A stretch of DNA of 64,000 nt from the NCBI RefSeq assembly GCF_032884065.1, contig NC_088881.1, positions 10,196,324-10,260,323 on the forward strand, written 5' to 3'. The notes beneath the pieces are model-generated. The model did no database searches. It was not told the origin of the DNA and worked only from the letters and a program-made list of their open reading frames with translations. Both the position numbers and the translations under genes were made by a program. The stretch comes from Artemia franciscana (lineage: Eukaryota; Arthropoda; Branchiopoda; Anostraca; Artemiidae). Below, piece by piece: positions 10,199 to 23,532 of the stretch (position 1 is its first letter; each line of letters begins with the position of its first letter).

Positions 10199-12891
10199 CC
10201 CGCTTGTGCTAAGCATTTAGTTGCAAAGTGGAATTTAAATGGAAATATCCTTAACCGGTCTATTTTTATCGAGGACCTTCTTTCAAGATACGATATTGTG
10301 TGTTTGCAGGAACATTTTGCAACCTCTCTCAGCCTTCCGTTATTGAACCTTTCACCAAACCATCAAGTTTTTACAGTTGCAGCCAAACGCTCTCGCACTC
10401 ATGGCTGGCCATCTGGCGGCCTTGCGACTTACGTTAGATCCTCTCTATCCACTTCTATGTTTGACTCGGCATTAGACTTTCTCGCTATCAAAATCCAAGA
10501 TATGGTTATAGTGAATGTTTACCTCCCTATGGACTATCGTGATGATCGATCAGATAGACAGTTTGCCATAAGTATTGCAAGACTATCCAAATGTATTGAT
10601 AAAATAAAAAGCATGGACTTTTGTGTCTGATAACAGGTGACTTTAACTGTGATCTTGAAAAACCGAGCGGCAACAACAGTTCAAGTTCTAATTGTGCTAA
10701 TATGTTACTCGGTATGCTAGGTGATGAATTTATACTCGCGTCTAAGAATAAGAATTTTTCATATATTCATAATTCGGGAAGTATGTCAAACCTAGATCAT
10801 GTTATGCACACTCGATCACTTACACCGACTGAGGTTCTTGTTTCTTATTCAAATTTTACATCAGACCATTTTCCATTGTTTTTCAATATTGATTTAAATA
10901 GTAGTGTTCCGCCTCCTCCTGGAAGGCTCCATAAGCGTCCTTATTTTGTTTGTGATTGGAAACGTGCGTCTATGAGTTCATTTCAGTCGACTTGTGATGA
11001 ACTTGCTTCAAAAATCCGCGTTCCTTTCTATCTGCTGATGGTTAGTTCTAAGAACTATCCGGCGGAATCACGAGTTCGGTTGAATATTTATTGTGGTGAG
11101 CTTGTACACGCATTACATCTCACTGAACAGTCAGCTGTACCATTTAGACGGGTGTGGCCTGGTACCGAAATACCAGGCTGGTCTGCAAATGTTAATCTTC
11201 AAAACGCGTGTAGTTCGGCTAAATTCTGGGTTTCGGTTTGGTGTGAGGCTGGGTGTCCTCGAGACGGATGGGTGAATAAGCTTCGAATTCATAGTAAACC
11301 GAAATTCGCGAAAGAACTTTCACTACACCGTAGTGCAATTATTCGTTCTTCATCTCAGGCTATCCTTACCCACCCAAATAAACTTTCGTCTTCATTGTTT
11401 AAAGAAAGATCTCATGTAACAATGACCTCAATATCTCGAGATAATTGGGTTCAGCATTATAGAAATGAATTTTCGGCTCCTGATGTCAAGCTACAAAAAA
11501 GCTTCAGTGTGAAACTGGATGATTTCTTCTTACGTAAGCGAGAAGAAAACAGTCTGGGTGTTATAATTACGAGGTGTTCTATCCGTTCTGCTATTAAAAA
11601 ACTAAAAAAAAAGAAATCGCTTGGTTGTGATGGTATATCAATTCAGCACCTGCTGTTTTGCAGTGAGTTGTTCCTTGAGCACCTTGCCCTGCTTTTTCAA
11701 ATAGTTTTTAACCTGGGTATAGTGCCTGATTCTTTTTCAATAGGAATATTGACACCTGTGCCTAAAAAGGGAAAGCCACTTAGCCAATGCTCGTCTTTCC
11801 GACCTATAACTGTGGCTACAGTTTTTGTAAGTTATGAGGCACTTATTGTCGATGAACTACGGTCAAAATGCACAGTCCCAGACCATAAATTCGGTTTTCA
11901 GCCAAGTCTTGGTTGTGGCCACGCTCTTTCTGCTCTTGTTTTGGCTTTGATAGATGCTGAGAAAAGCGGTGAGAGCATAGCTCTCGCTGCCCATGATGTC
12001 AGAAGGGCCTTTGATTCACTAATTCATGAGCAGATTATTTTAGATATGGGCCTAGTAGGTGTTGATCCAAGTATGTTAAACCCTTTATATGATATGTATA
12101 AAAATTTAAAAGCTAGGATTAACCTACCAATAACACCAAACCTGACAAACAACCTGGTACTCCCCGTTGAAAAAGGTGTAAGGCAGGGTGCATTGACATC
12201 ACCTACCGCATTTAATAACAGCATCGTTAAACCACAATCTAAGTCAAATCTGACATACATTCTGAGAAGAATTGATCTATCGTTAATAAGCTATGCAGAC
12301 GATGTACTTAATTTGAGCCGCCTCCTTCGCGGTTTAGAGGAGAATTTTATCCAGTTTCAAGTAGAATATGGAAAAATAGGCCTTCAGTTTAACGAAAAGA
12401 AATCAGATGTGTTGTTGTTTAATGCTAAGCAAGGGTCTGCTGTTGATGTTAGGCTGGGTGGTTCTACTGTTCGGCTTGCCGAACACATAGTTTATTTGGG
12501 GATCCCTATTGGTCGGTCTATGCTTGAAACACGTCATCTTTTGCAGAGTCATCTGCAGAAGCGGATCTCTTTAGCATATATCCGTGTTGTAGTTTATAAG
12601 CGTCAGTTTGATCGGTGGATTTTGGCCCATCTATATAATGTAATGGCACTGCCCCATTATCTGTATCTAAGTCCCTTTCGGAGGATTTTCCAAAAGGAAG
12701 ATTAGAAAGAATTGCGGTCTACATATTATAAATATGCAAAGTACCTCTTACGGCTTCCACCATGGACAAGTAACCGTATTGTGACAAGTCGGTATGGGAT
12801 TATCGACCCTAAGGAAGCAATATTAGCCCAGATCGCCAGATATAACTCTAATATTGTTACTCATCCTTGGGCAATTATTTTGAGGCAATAG
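10199..12891 (+). pseudogene. LINE ORF2, APE endonuclease + reverse transcriptase, one frameshift and one stop
   Basis: A ~900-codon ORF2 with two lesions. The N-terminal endonuclease is recognisable by LQEHF (about 10304), GDFNCD (about 10638), SNLDHVM (about 10785) and SDHFPLFF (about 10861), the expected APE metal- and phosphate-binding landmarks. The RT follows: GCDGIS, FRPIT, the AFDS region (motif A), GVRQGA, then YADD at 12292-12303 (motif C) and a C-terminal cysteine-poor tail with LLRLPPW. One base is missing near 10627, so the first ~140 codons are in a different frame from the rest. An in-frame TAG at 12703-12705 interrupts the tail, after which the frame stays open to the TAG at 12889-12891. 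No RNase H domain is visible. ORF2 probably starts without its own conventional ATG next to the ORF1 stop (10194-10196). With only two lesions this is a young insertion. Confidence 0.85.
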
Positions 12892-13076
12892 GTTTTTTTT
12901 TGTAGTTAGATACCCATTTATTCTTTATTTTTCTTGTGTGTTGTGTATTCTTTTGTAGTGAGTTTTTTTTTGCTTTTTTATCTTATACTCCATCTGTTTC
13001 TTTTGATGGGAAATAAATATATGTATGTATGTATGTTATGTTACAATTATCATTTTCAACGTTTCCTTATTCTCAG

Positions 13077-13256
13077 GTCTTGCGACAAGTGGTCGCCAAT
13101 ACAAGCAATTCTGTTGCTCTGATGTCTGGCCAAGACATGGTGAAAACAAGGTTAATAGAAGAGCTTAGGTCAAATGGTAGGCGACATGACGTGATCCTCC
13201 AGAACTTGTCGAAACAAGTGCAAGATTTGCAGCATACAATGCAGGACCAAATGCAG
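13077..13256 (+). CDS. Internal exon, coiled-coil-like protein (candidate)
   Basis: A 60-codon exon bounded by a pyrimidine-rich acceptor (TTCCTTATTCTCAG, AG at 13075-13076) and the donor CAG-GTACGT (GT at 13257-13258). It is phase 0 at both ends. The peptide is rich in Q, R, L, V and N with hydrophobic residues at heptad-like spacing (for example ILQNLSKQVQDLQ), so a coiled coil is likely. No enzyme motif is seen. Codon use and base composition stand out from the AT-rich flanks. The exon resembles the one at 253-501 in phase and character; both may be from one gene with a ~12.6-kb intron holding RE1 copies, a GA array, a SINE and the LINE. The LINE ends only ~30 bp upstream, so little of the original intron is left before the acceptor. 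Confidence 0.55.
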
Positions 13257-13258
13257 GT

Positions 13259-16200
13259 ACGTCATCCAGGGTTCTAAATCAAAAGAAATATACTTTTATA
13301 TTCAGTACTATTCCTATGGAAAAACAAATGCCTGCAGGACGTTTTTAAATTTGAACTTATGATTGGAGGAAGTCTTCCGCAATGGCAGCACAGACGAGCC
13401 AACCAATCAATGCTTCCTTGAGTAATTCAATCCTTGAATTCTCCAAAATCTCTAAGTTTTCCGAACAAAAATGAGTTCTCTGAAATCCCTTCGAAAATTA
13501 ATATTAGCAAAAATTAAAAATTTATATTTTGCTGCAACTTCCTGAATTTACGATCATTAATTTTTGAGAAGGTGTTGAAGAAACCATCTTTGGGAAAACT
13601 GGGGGAAATCATTTGGAGAAATTAGAGAAATCCCGACAAGTTTTGGAATGTCGGAAAAAAATGATCAGCCCATACTAATATCATTTTTACCTACATCTTT
13701 CTTCAAACCTGTTATTCAGAGAAGAAAGAAAAAAATATTCTAATACAAGAAAATGCAATGGAAAGAAAAACTAACAAAGAGCTTAGCCATATAGTAGAAA
13801 ATGAATAATACATGTAAATATGTTCGTACAACTTCTACTTTAAAAAGTTAGGAAACACCAAAGTAAGATGACCTTTCGTCACCAAAATTTCTGATTTGTG
13901 TTGCAAAGTCCATCTGGTTATTTATAATTTTATTAGTTTCGCTATTGCTCCTATTCCATATTTATGTTTATGTGTGTTGTGAATAAAAAATATCAAATTC
14001 AAACTAATAGCAGCCTGCATCATGAGCTCAGTCTGATAAAAGCTTGTCTTCTACGTTTTTAACTTAATTTTCGTTATTTTCTCTTTATTTAGTTCTTTTT
14101 AAGATTTATTTATTCTATTACTCCCTTATTTTTATTTATTTTTAATATAATTTATTGGAATGACATCTCGTATAGAGGGTTAGGTACTTGTCTTTTATCC
14201 TGACCATACTCAAGTGTGAAGTCAGGTTAATCATAATGAAGTATACCGAAATTAAATGAAAATATGATAGTTTAGTAACAAAATTATGGAAACGGCAACA
14301 GAGGATTATGGCAAGCAGGCCAGCCAGAACGCATTATATTAAATACCTAACCAACTCTATTTATGAAATATCTAATAAAAATTAACCTCCATAATAGTTA
14401 ATATCACTCAGGCTAACCTAATTATAACCGAATGCCGACAGAGAAACTGGTTTTACTAAGGTCTAGAACTTTAATTTGGTAGGAATAATACACAAGTACC
14501 GCGGCTTACATTATTTTGTTTGTTGATTACTCTTGCTAACAATTATATGGATCAATAAACACCGCTTTCCAAATAAACATTCTTTACATTTTAAGAAAGG
14601 AGTTGAACTACTGAATAAAGCTGATAAGGATTTTGAGGATTCTATCAAAAATTAAAAAATGTTTTGTCAAGAAAGCGGTTGTTTAGCCTATTCTATGGAT
14701 ACTACTTAACCTACTTACATTTGAAGCCTTCCCACCACCACTCCGATGTGGAATGACAAATCCATGTCCCACAGCCGACTTAAGAAGTGGAAACCCCTAA
14801 GTAGATATATGTTTTTCTTCATAGTTAACAACCCATATTTGCTTTTGACCTTCATATGGATGCTCCCAACTTACAAAAATCTGCGCTTTAACCGCAAATT
14901 TCAAGATATATAACAGGTAATCACGACGTAGACGATTCAACCATCCAAAGTTAAAAACGCATATACATGGTTCATGAAAAGTCACTTCGTGATTTGGATA
15001 TACCATTGAATTCATTTCAAAGAGGCAAATAAAATAATACATACAAGAATAACCTAATGAAATCCCATGCGAAAAAAAATTCTGGCAAAAACACGTATTT
15101 GCACCCTTTCAACCTGTTTGCCGAAGTTGGAAAATCAACATCTAGCAGTATTAACAAGCTTTGTCATGTTTTATAATTGCATAATATGGAAAAAATACTA
15201 AGACCAATCCTAACAACCATTCACTTCTATCTTGTGTCTAGTGTGGCGCATTGGGTTGAAAAAGTGCCACAAAACTTGAAAAACTTAGAAGACGATTGAG
15301 TGAAAAGTATATACACACGTTTCTACATTTGGGAGGCCAAATTGCCCTGCCCCAAAAGTCATGACTAAACAATTTTAGACAGGACCACTGCAGATAAATT
15401 TAGCCAGTAGGGTCATACTCAGTAATATTTGTCAACTACAGTCTCTGCGCGCAAAAAAAGCTCCTCCCATTTAATCTCCTATCAACAGTCTAGTGTATAA
15501 TTGTCAGTCACTGAATGGTGTGATTTTGTATTATTTGGAAAGAAGAGAGAAATGTGGTGAGCAGGCAAAGTTATTTGCTACTATCCCATCTCACAAGTAT
15601 GACTTGATTGAGTGGCGTATCAACGATTTTTGAATTGGGGGGTTTGGATTAAATTTCAGAAAATCGGAAATTCCTAATAATAACTTCTAATCAACACTGC
15701 AGCAGAGATATAGCCTGAATTTCATAAATAGTGGGAGAGGATTTCACGAACTTGCAGGTCCATTTGAAATATTTGAAATTTGCTACACAATATTATGCTA
15801 CAAAAGAGCAACCTAATAGGTTTAGCATGGATCATCTAATAAGTTTCACAATAATCTGTGGTCTAGATAGTAACATTGCGGCATGGAAGATCAATACTTT
15901 TTTTCTTTTTCGTAAGGAAAATATTCCCTTGAATTTTTCCCCTTTTATACTCTTCTTGTGGGCCATAAAAATAATCTCTGGAATTTGATTTGGGACCTTT
16001 CTTGTTCTTCCAGTAGCTGATGGAATAGTCCAAACGTCTGTCGAAATCGTATGCAATAAAATACAAAATGTCTGTTAGGAACTATTCTTTTAAAATTCTT
16101 TGTAAGTTTTCAGAAAATTTAAAGACGTGAAAAAAATTGTATTTGTATTTATAAGAAGAACATGAACTAACACTTGTTGTTATTATTGTTTTAAATATAC

Positions 16201-16734
16201 TGCCAAAAACTTGCAAATTATGTAAAACTTTTCTTCAGAAAGCACTTTTTTTATGACTAATAGAGTTAACCCTAATTATTCTTTTAAATATCTTTAAAGT
16301 TTCTGGTTACGAGTAAGCTTGTAGTGATGTTGTAACTTGGGCGTCCAGCACACCTTATTTGGAAACAAAAGCTTGCTTATATATGGGTCATTGACCTAAT
16401 TAGATGACCATGATACAATTGAGATACATCTTTAGTTCAGTCGGCATTTCATTTATAAATACCGGTCTGAATAGGATTAAAAAAAGAAAGTAAAAACCTT
16501 CATTTGATTTCAGACAGAACCAATAGAATTTATAACATAGAATTGAACTTTACATGACAGCATCTACAACATAAACATAGTGTGACCGCTTGTATCATCA
16601 TATTCATGTGAATGAATATTAATACTTTCTTTAGAAAGAGCTTATGGTCCTTCATGCTCCACCTCCAAGGGGCCCCAATGCCCCTGGCTCTCCCTAACTG
16701 CTTACCCTCTCCCCTCCGGGGTTTCGATTTTTTT
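13259..16734. other. AT-rich intron-like DNA, nothing identified
   Basis: More than 3 kb with no exon that has both splice sites and coding character. Open frames at 14797-15042 and 15731-16066 are short and unsupported. If the exon at 13077-13256 is real, this is probably its downstream intron. Confidence 0.4.
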
Positions 16735-16860
16735 TTTATTTCTCATAGGCCAGGGTTTTATTTTTTTGAAAACATTATAATACAATCGAAAAGAATGATT
16801 ATTGAATGCCTATTTGTTTACGCTAAGAGTTTTTCATTATACAAAACATATAAGTTCGCT
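16735..16860 (+). repeat. Stray unit of the ~118-bp tandem repeat
   Basis: Contains the CATAGGCCAG phrase, the GATTATTGAATGC phrase and TTTACGCTAAGAG in the same order as units of the array at 17640-18200. The SINE at 16980-17291 lies between this unit and the main array. Confidence 0.55.
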
Positions 16861-16979
16861 ATCCTGGCCTTCATACTTCAACAAACAGTGATAATGTTAA
16901 AGTGAGATCTCATATTACTTAGCTGTAACTTCTAATCAACACAACCCATCAGATGATCAATTTGACATATTAATAGGAA

Positions 16980-17291
16980 AAAAAGATACGGCATTAGACT
17001 TTACAGTCCCTACCGGCGGTGCTGATCTCCGTTTCTTGGCCCTTCAGCCAGGAAGTGCAATGGGAGGTTGGGGACCAACCATCCTGTGCTTTTGCACACC
17101 CTTCCTGTTTACCTTCCCCTGATTTTTCCAGATACACATTTAGAGCTGGGTCGACTCTAGCTAAGCTTACAGAGTCGCGTCACTGACCCCCGTCCCAAAA
17201 TGAACAATTGGGTACACTGGGATTCGAACCCGCGTCCGCTCAGACGAAGGATCCTGAATCCACCGCACCAATCCACTCGGCCAGTACAGCC
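16980..17291 (-). mobile_element. tRNA-derived SINE, copy 2
   Basis: Second copy of the SINE at 8597-8922, same strand. On minus it begins with a tRNA-like head: A box TGGCCGAGTGG (plus strand 17273-17283) and B box GGTTCGAATC (17221-17230). The ~190-bp body closely matches copy 1, and the tail after GCCGTATC is T-rich. It is slightly better preserved than copy 1 in the promoter. It lies between units of the 118-bp repeat family. Confidence 0.8.
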
Positions 17292-17639
17292 TATATTAAA
17301 AGGGGGACAATTAAATATTTTATGTCAAGAAAACATTATAATTGTGTGATGCTATTTCAAATCTGAAACACTTTTAATGTTGACTTGAATTTTTTAACAT
17401 CTTGATTGGAAATTTCTTTGTGAGAATTATTGGTCTCAATAAAATTTGGCCGTTCTTTGCATAGGTTTTAAGAACTTCCATGAATGTTAATTTTTGGATT
17501 TGCACTCGCAAGTTCAATGAAAATCTTTGCCTCCTATACTATGGGGCTATCGGACTTTTAAACGTTTTCGATCAACCCAATTTGATCCTCCCTTCCCGCC
17601 CTCGTCAATTTGGAATAAGCCTAATGGATTGTTTTTTAT

Positions 17640-18200
17640 TTCAAAGAAGTTTCATGGGCCAGAGTTTTACTTTTCTTAATGACATTCTGATACAAAAGAA
17701 AAGAACGATTATTGATTGCATAACAGGCAAAACAAGACCAGAAGAATTTCAAGATTTTTTATAGGCCAGACTTTTGTTTTTCTTAATGGTATTCCAATAA
17801 AATGGGAAAAAATGACTATTGAATGCAACTCTGTTTACGCTAAGAGGTGGAACCAAGACCAGAGGATTTTTGAGATTTTTCATAGGCCAAATTTTTTTTT
17901 TCTTTATTAAATTCTAATGCAATGGGAAAAAACTACTAAAGAATGCATTGATGTTTACGCTAAGAGGTGAAATCAAGAAAAGAATATATTTGAGACTTTT
18001 CTTGGGACAGAGTATATTATTCTTAATGGTATTCTACTACCATAGGAAAGATTGATTTTTGAATACCTCTCTTCTTAGGCTAGGAGTTGAAACCAACACC
18101 AGAGGATTTTTGAAATTTTTCATAGGCCAGACTTGTATTTTTCTTAACGCTATTCTAGTTCCATGGAAAAGAACCACAATTGAATACCTCGTTTATCAAT
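17640..18200 (+). repeat. Tandem repeat array, unit about 118 bp
   Basis: About five units, each opening with a CATAGGCCAGACTT-like phrase (near 17650, 17763, 17880, 18000 and 18120), then TTTTTCTTAATGGTATTCTA, a GGGAAAAAA stretch, TTGAATGC and TTTACGCTAAGAGGTG. Units are diverged. Open frames across it are by-products. Confidence 0.75.
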
Positions 18201-18359
18201 TTTTGAGTTTTAAAAATTCTGTGTGCAATACAGGTTGAGCTTGAATATTTAAGTGAGACAAAGCGTGCGCCAACCAAACTTGAACGTTATAGAAATTTCT
18301 AAAGTTAATTTTGATACTATTTTGTATTTTTTATCAATTTTTTGTGAGAGGAGAATGGG

Positions 18360-19702
<1,343 letters not shown>

Positions 19703-19904
19703 GCGTCAAAAATACAGATTCAGACACACAAAGAAGGACACGGGGACAAGCATGCATCCACTCAGACACCCAAACACAGTGAAAGAGACAAACAAACACC
19801 CACTCAGACACACAGGCAAAGAGAGTAATAAAGACAAAACCACACAAAGACTACTACGGAGCCCAGCAAACACCCGCTCAAACGCATAGACATGGAGAAA
19901 GAGA

Positions 19905-19980
<76 letters not shown>

Positions 19981-20469
19981 GAAAAAACACAAATACAAAA
20001 ACACAGAGTCAGACACGAAAACGTACAAAGAAAGACACGGAGACAAGTAAGCACAAACTACGACAAACGAGTAATGTGAGAGAGGAAGTCAAAAACAGGA
20101 AGCCAGGTACATAAAAATAGAGGGAAAGAGACAGAGAGACAAAAACTTATATACGGACAAACTCGCAGATTTAGAATTACAAACATACAAAGACAAACAC
20201 GGGGACAATCAAGCAACCACACTGACACATAGGCAGAGACAGAGAGAGAGACGAATCTATCTGCAAACACACGTAGTTAGACATACAAACACACAAAGAG
20301 AAACAAGCAAATACCCGCTCAGGCACAAAGACACAGAAGTTGACAGAGACAAAAAACATAAAAACAAACAGATTCATACATAAAAACACAGGAAAATGGA
20401 CACTGGAACAAGGAACCATCCGCTTAAATTTACAGGCAAAGTGAGAGAGACAAGAAGTCAGACAAACAG

Positions 20470-20512
<43 letters not shown>

Positions 20513-20932
20513 AGAGAGAGGAGAGAAAGAGAGAGAGAAAAAAGAAAGATAGAGAGAGAGAGTGAGAGAGAGAGTAAGAGAGAGAGAGAGAGAGAATCTA
20601 CAAACACGCAAAGTCAAACCCATAAATACACAAAGAGAAACAAGATTACAGCCGCTCAGACACACAGGCACAGAGAGTGATATAGATAAAACAAATACAA
20701 ATACACAGGATCAGACACAAAAAAAACACAAAGTCAGACAAAAAATGGAGAAGCACACAGATTTATACACAGAAACACACAAAGACAGTCACGGGGACGA
20801 GCAAACATCTGCTCAGACACATAAGCCAAGAAAGAGAAAAAGAAACACTTACAAACATATAGGATCAGGAATAAATACAGAAAACACAGACAATGAGACA
20901 AGCAGACAGCCACTCAGAAAACAGTCAAGGAG
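19703..20932. repeat. GA-rich minisatellite array 2
   Basis: Same phrases as the array at 7675-8388 (CAGACACACAAAGA, GGGGACAAGCAA, CACCCGCTCAAACGCATAGA, CACACAGGCAAAGAGAG), about twice as long, with (GA)n runs at about 19905-19975 and 20475-20600. It ends in the assembly gap. Arg/Glu-repeat and Ser/Leu-repeat open frames are artefacts of the repeat. Confidence 0.85.
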
Positions 20933-20977
20933 NNNNNNNNNNNNNNNNNNNNNNNNNNNNNNNNNNNNNNNNNNNNN
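20933..20977. other. Assembly gap (45 N)
   Basis: Run of 45 N between the GA-rich array and a Helitron fragment. True length and content are unknown. Confidence 1.
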
Positions 20978-21050
20978 TTTCTTTCAAAATCCAAACCCAA
21001 TCATCATCGATCATTTAGTTTTGATATGTTTGGACTCTCGCTGTCCATAG
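20978..21050 (-). mobile_element. Fragment of Helitron N-terminal ORF region
   Basis: Matches 58985-59085 by eye: CCAAACCCAATCATCATCG, then TTTTGATATGTTT and GACTCTCGCTGTCCA in the same order. It lacks the 23-bp duplication present there. It is truncated by the N gap on one side. Confidence 0.6.
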
Positions 21051-21944
21051 AGTCTAAAGTTGGGAAAAAAAAATAATAGCAAAACTGGTATTGGGTAAAC
21101 CGGCTCACATTTAACCAAAGCATATAATCTCATTATAAAAGCCTCTGGGGTCTTCTTGGGAATAATAAAAGCACTGATAGATAGCAGTGTATGTTTTTAA
21201 AACGTCTGGCTTTGGTTAATGCTCTTACCAAAAATTTCAGACTGGATCACGTTTTATGCTGATTAAATTTGGGATTTTGTTCAATTTTTATTTGAAGGCC
21301 TACGCCTAATTATTAATTCTGGAATAGCATGAATGCTGTTAGCGTTTCTTCATCCCACGGGATGGCAAACTTCCACAACAGGCCAGAATACCCAGTGTAA
21401 GTTTGGCATGCCATACCAAGGTGTCCGGAAGAGATCTATGCTTAATAAAGATGTGCAAACAACAAATTTTAAGGTTGAAGGCATGCTCAAATCCCCAAAC
21501 TTGATTAATTCCAGTGTTGTTTTGTCCTCTCCGACCAGTAGGTGAACTAAAGTTATATTTTTTTCCTGTTAAATTATATTTAAGCTAAAAAGCTTGAAAG
21601 TAAAACAGAGGAGAAAATAAATAAAGGTGGCTGGTATCCAGAAGGAAAGATAAAGGCAATTTTTTCTGTCTTAGTTGACAAAAGTCAGTCGAATCCTCTA
21701 AAATTTTTATGGATATCCCTAGAGGAACGCTGGAAAACTACATGAAAAAAGTTGAGAAGCTCAATATCCCATCTCTTTAAAAAGTCCGAATTGAGTCTCT
21801 TTAAACCAAGACATTTAGTAGGTTGAGGAATCACGTCTGAAAACTTCCACAAACCCGTTAAGATTATTGCACATGGAGGACAGATGTAAGTAAGTGAAGG
21901 TGACTTCAGCAAAAAGGGGTAAGTTGACCAAAATTTGTGCTGAT
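21051..21944. other. AT-rich DNA upstream of the transposase remnant
   Basis: Possibly includes the unrecognisable N-terminal half of the pogo/Tigger remnant. An ORF at 21333-21545 is open for 70 codons, but I cannot align it to any transposase motif. Confidence 0.3.
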
Positions 21945-22038
21945 GTTATTTTTTTGGGAGAATAGTCGCTCCTCTATTTGTTTCCCCAGGAAAACAGTGT
22001 CCAGAAATTTTACTCAATAAAGCTTTACCAGGAACCAT

Positions 22039-22380
22039 CATGATCGACTAAGAAAATACTTCTGGCTGGATGACTGCCTCTCATTCTTTGCTTTACTTGC
22101 AGCATTTTATCAATCAAGTTAAACCCTCCAAACAGTCACCTGCGGTTCTGAAAACAGATGATCAGCTTTGCCGAAAAACCATTGAATTGCTTGATATAGC
22201 TACAAAAATCATGATCGACTCAGAAAATGCTTCTGGCTGGATGACTGCCTCTTATTCTTTGCTTTACTTGCAGCATTTTATCAATCAAGTCAAACCCTCC
22301 AAACAGTCACCTGCGATTCTGAAAACAGATGATCAGTTTTGCCGAAAAACCATTGAATTGATTGATATAGCTACAAAAAT
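22039..22380 (+). repeat. 171-bp in-frame tandem duplication in the transposase remnant
   Basis: Two copies, 22039-22209 and 22210-22380, beginning CATGATCGACT. 171 bp equals 57 codons. The copies differ at only a few bases, and only the first has the TAA in place of TCA. Confidence 0.9.
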
Positions 22381-23378
22381 AGTTGTACTTTTAAGCATCC
22401 CTCCCTGCACTACTTACAAACTTAACCCTCTAGAAAGGAGAGTCATGGAGTGCCTTTAAACCTGCTACAATTAGGAAGATGCAAAGTTTTATGAATACAG
22501 TGTTATAAATACAAACTGATATAGTTTTATAAATATAATACTATACTAGTGTATAGCATTGTTGAGATGCGGGGGAAAGTACATCCAAAGGCTTTCACTC
22601 CTGAGAATATAATAAGTGAAATCAAAATAAGTAAGGTCTACCCGACTAACAAAACATGTCTACCCGACTAACATGTCTTCAAAGACTATGAGTTCTTCTC
22701 ATCATATTTCTCAGACAGAATGCTCAAGACATCTAGTTAAGTTCTTACCAGACAAGTTTCTATGCTCAGCCCAAGTCCTGTGTGACATTTAGATTCACTC
22801 TTTAACATAGATTCCGAAACAGAGGAAGCACAGGTTCTGTCTCAAAATGAGAAGCAAAGGTCAGCAGATGATTCGTTAAAAGAGTTCATCCAGGCAAACC
22901 TGTTTTCAAAAGGCTCACCACGAAAACTCAATAGAAAAAAAAACTACAAAAAAGTCAAAAGTGGTCACTGACACCCTTGTGAAATAACGCTTTAGCCTAC
23001 AGCTGAAATAAAAGCTGTTACTACCAAGATAGCATTTGAAAGAAAGTAAGTCAGAGAAGTGAAAAGGCTAAATGGCAAAAGGCATGTTTCTCATACATAG
23101 AGTTGCAGTTGGAGTGACGATTCTGCGGTAGTGAGCCTGTATACAACAACTCTTTGGACTCCAGTATGAAAGTTCAAGGCGAGCCCTCTACCGGCAACTT
23201 CCGATTTGACATTGAGTCAAGGCTGATGATTACATTCTAGTTGAGCTGAAAAGCAAGAAAGGGAAAAGCAAGAAAAAGTGCAATAATACTGTTCACTGTA
23301 TTATTACTATAAAACAATTAGCAGCTGAAGAGCTTAAGGTCTATTTCTTGAAAGAGGCTGGGGCAAGAGACTTTGCGC

Positions 23379-23532
23379 TAACAGACGAGACATTTTTGTC
23401 TTAAAGACAGAGGTTGAAATGAAACAGCAACCATTGACATATGGGCCACCAAGATTAACAGACGAGACATTTTTGTCTTAAAGACAGAGGTTGAAATGAA
23501 ACAGCAACCATTGACATATGGGCCACCAAGAT
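23379..23532 (+). repeat. 77-bp tandem duplication
   Basis: Two essentially identical copies, 23379-23455 and 23456-23532, beginning TAACAGACGAGACATTTTTG. It sits in the transposase C-terminal tail region. Confidence 0.9.

Larger units (their letters stand above)
8923..13050 (+). mobile_element. APE-type non-LTR retrotransposon (LINE), nearly full length
   Basis: The element has a zinc-knuckle ORF1 (9003-10196), an endonuclease/reverse-transcriptase ORF2 (about 10199-12891), a T-rich 3' UTR with AATAAA near 13012, and a terminal TATG microsatellite (13019-13045). The architecture fits the jockey/CR1/I-like group; I cannot fix the clade by eye. The 5' boundary is not defined: it lies between the SINE (ends ~8922) and ORF1. 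The 3' end sits about 30 bp upstream of a splice acceptor at 13075-13076. No flanking target-site duplication was evident. Confidence 0.8.
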
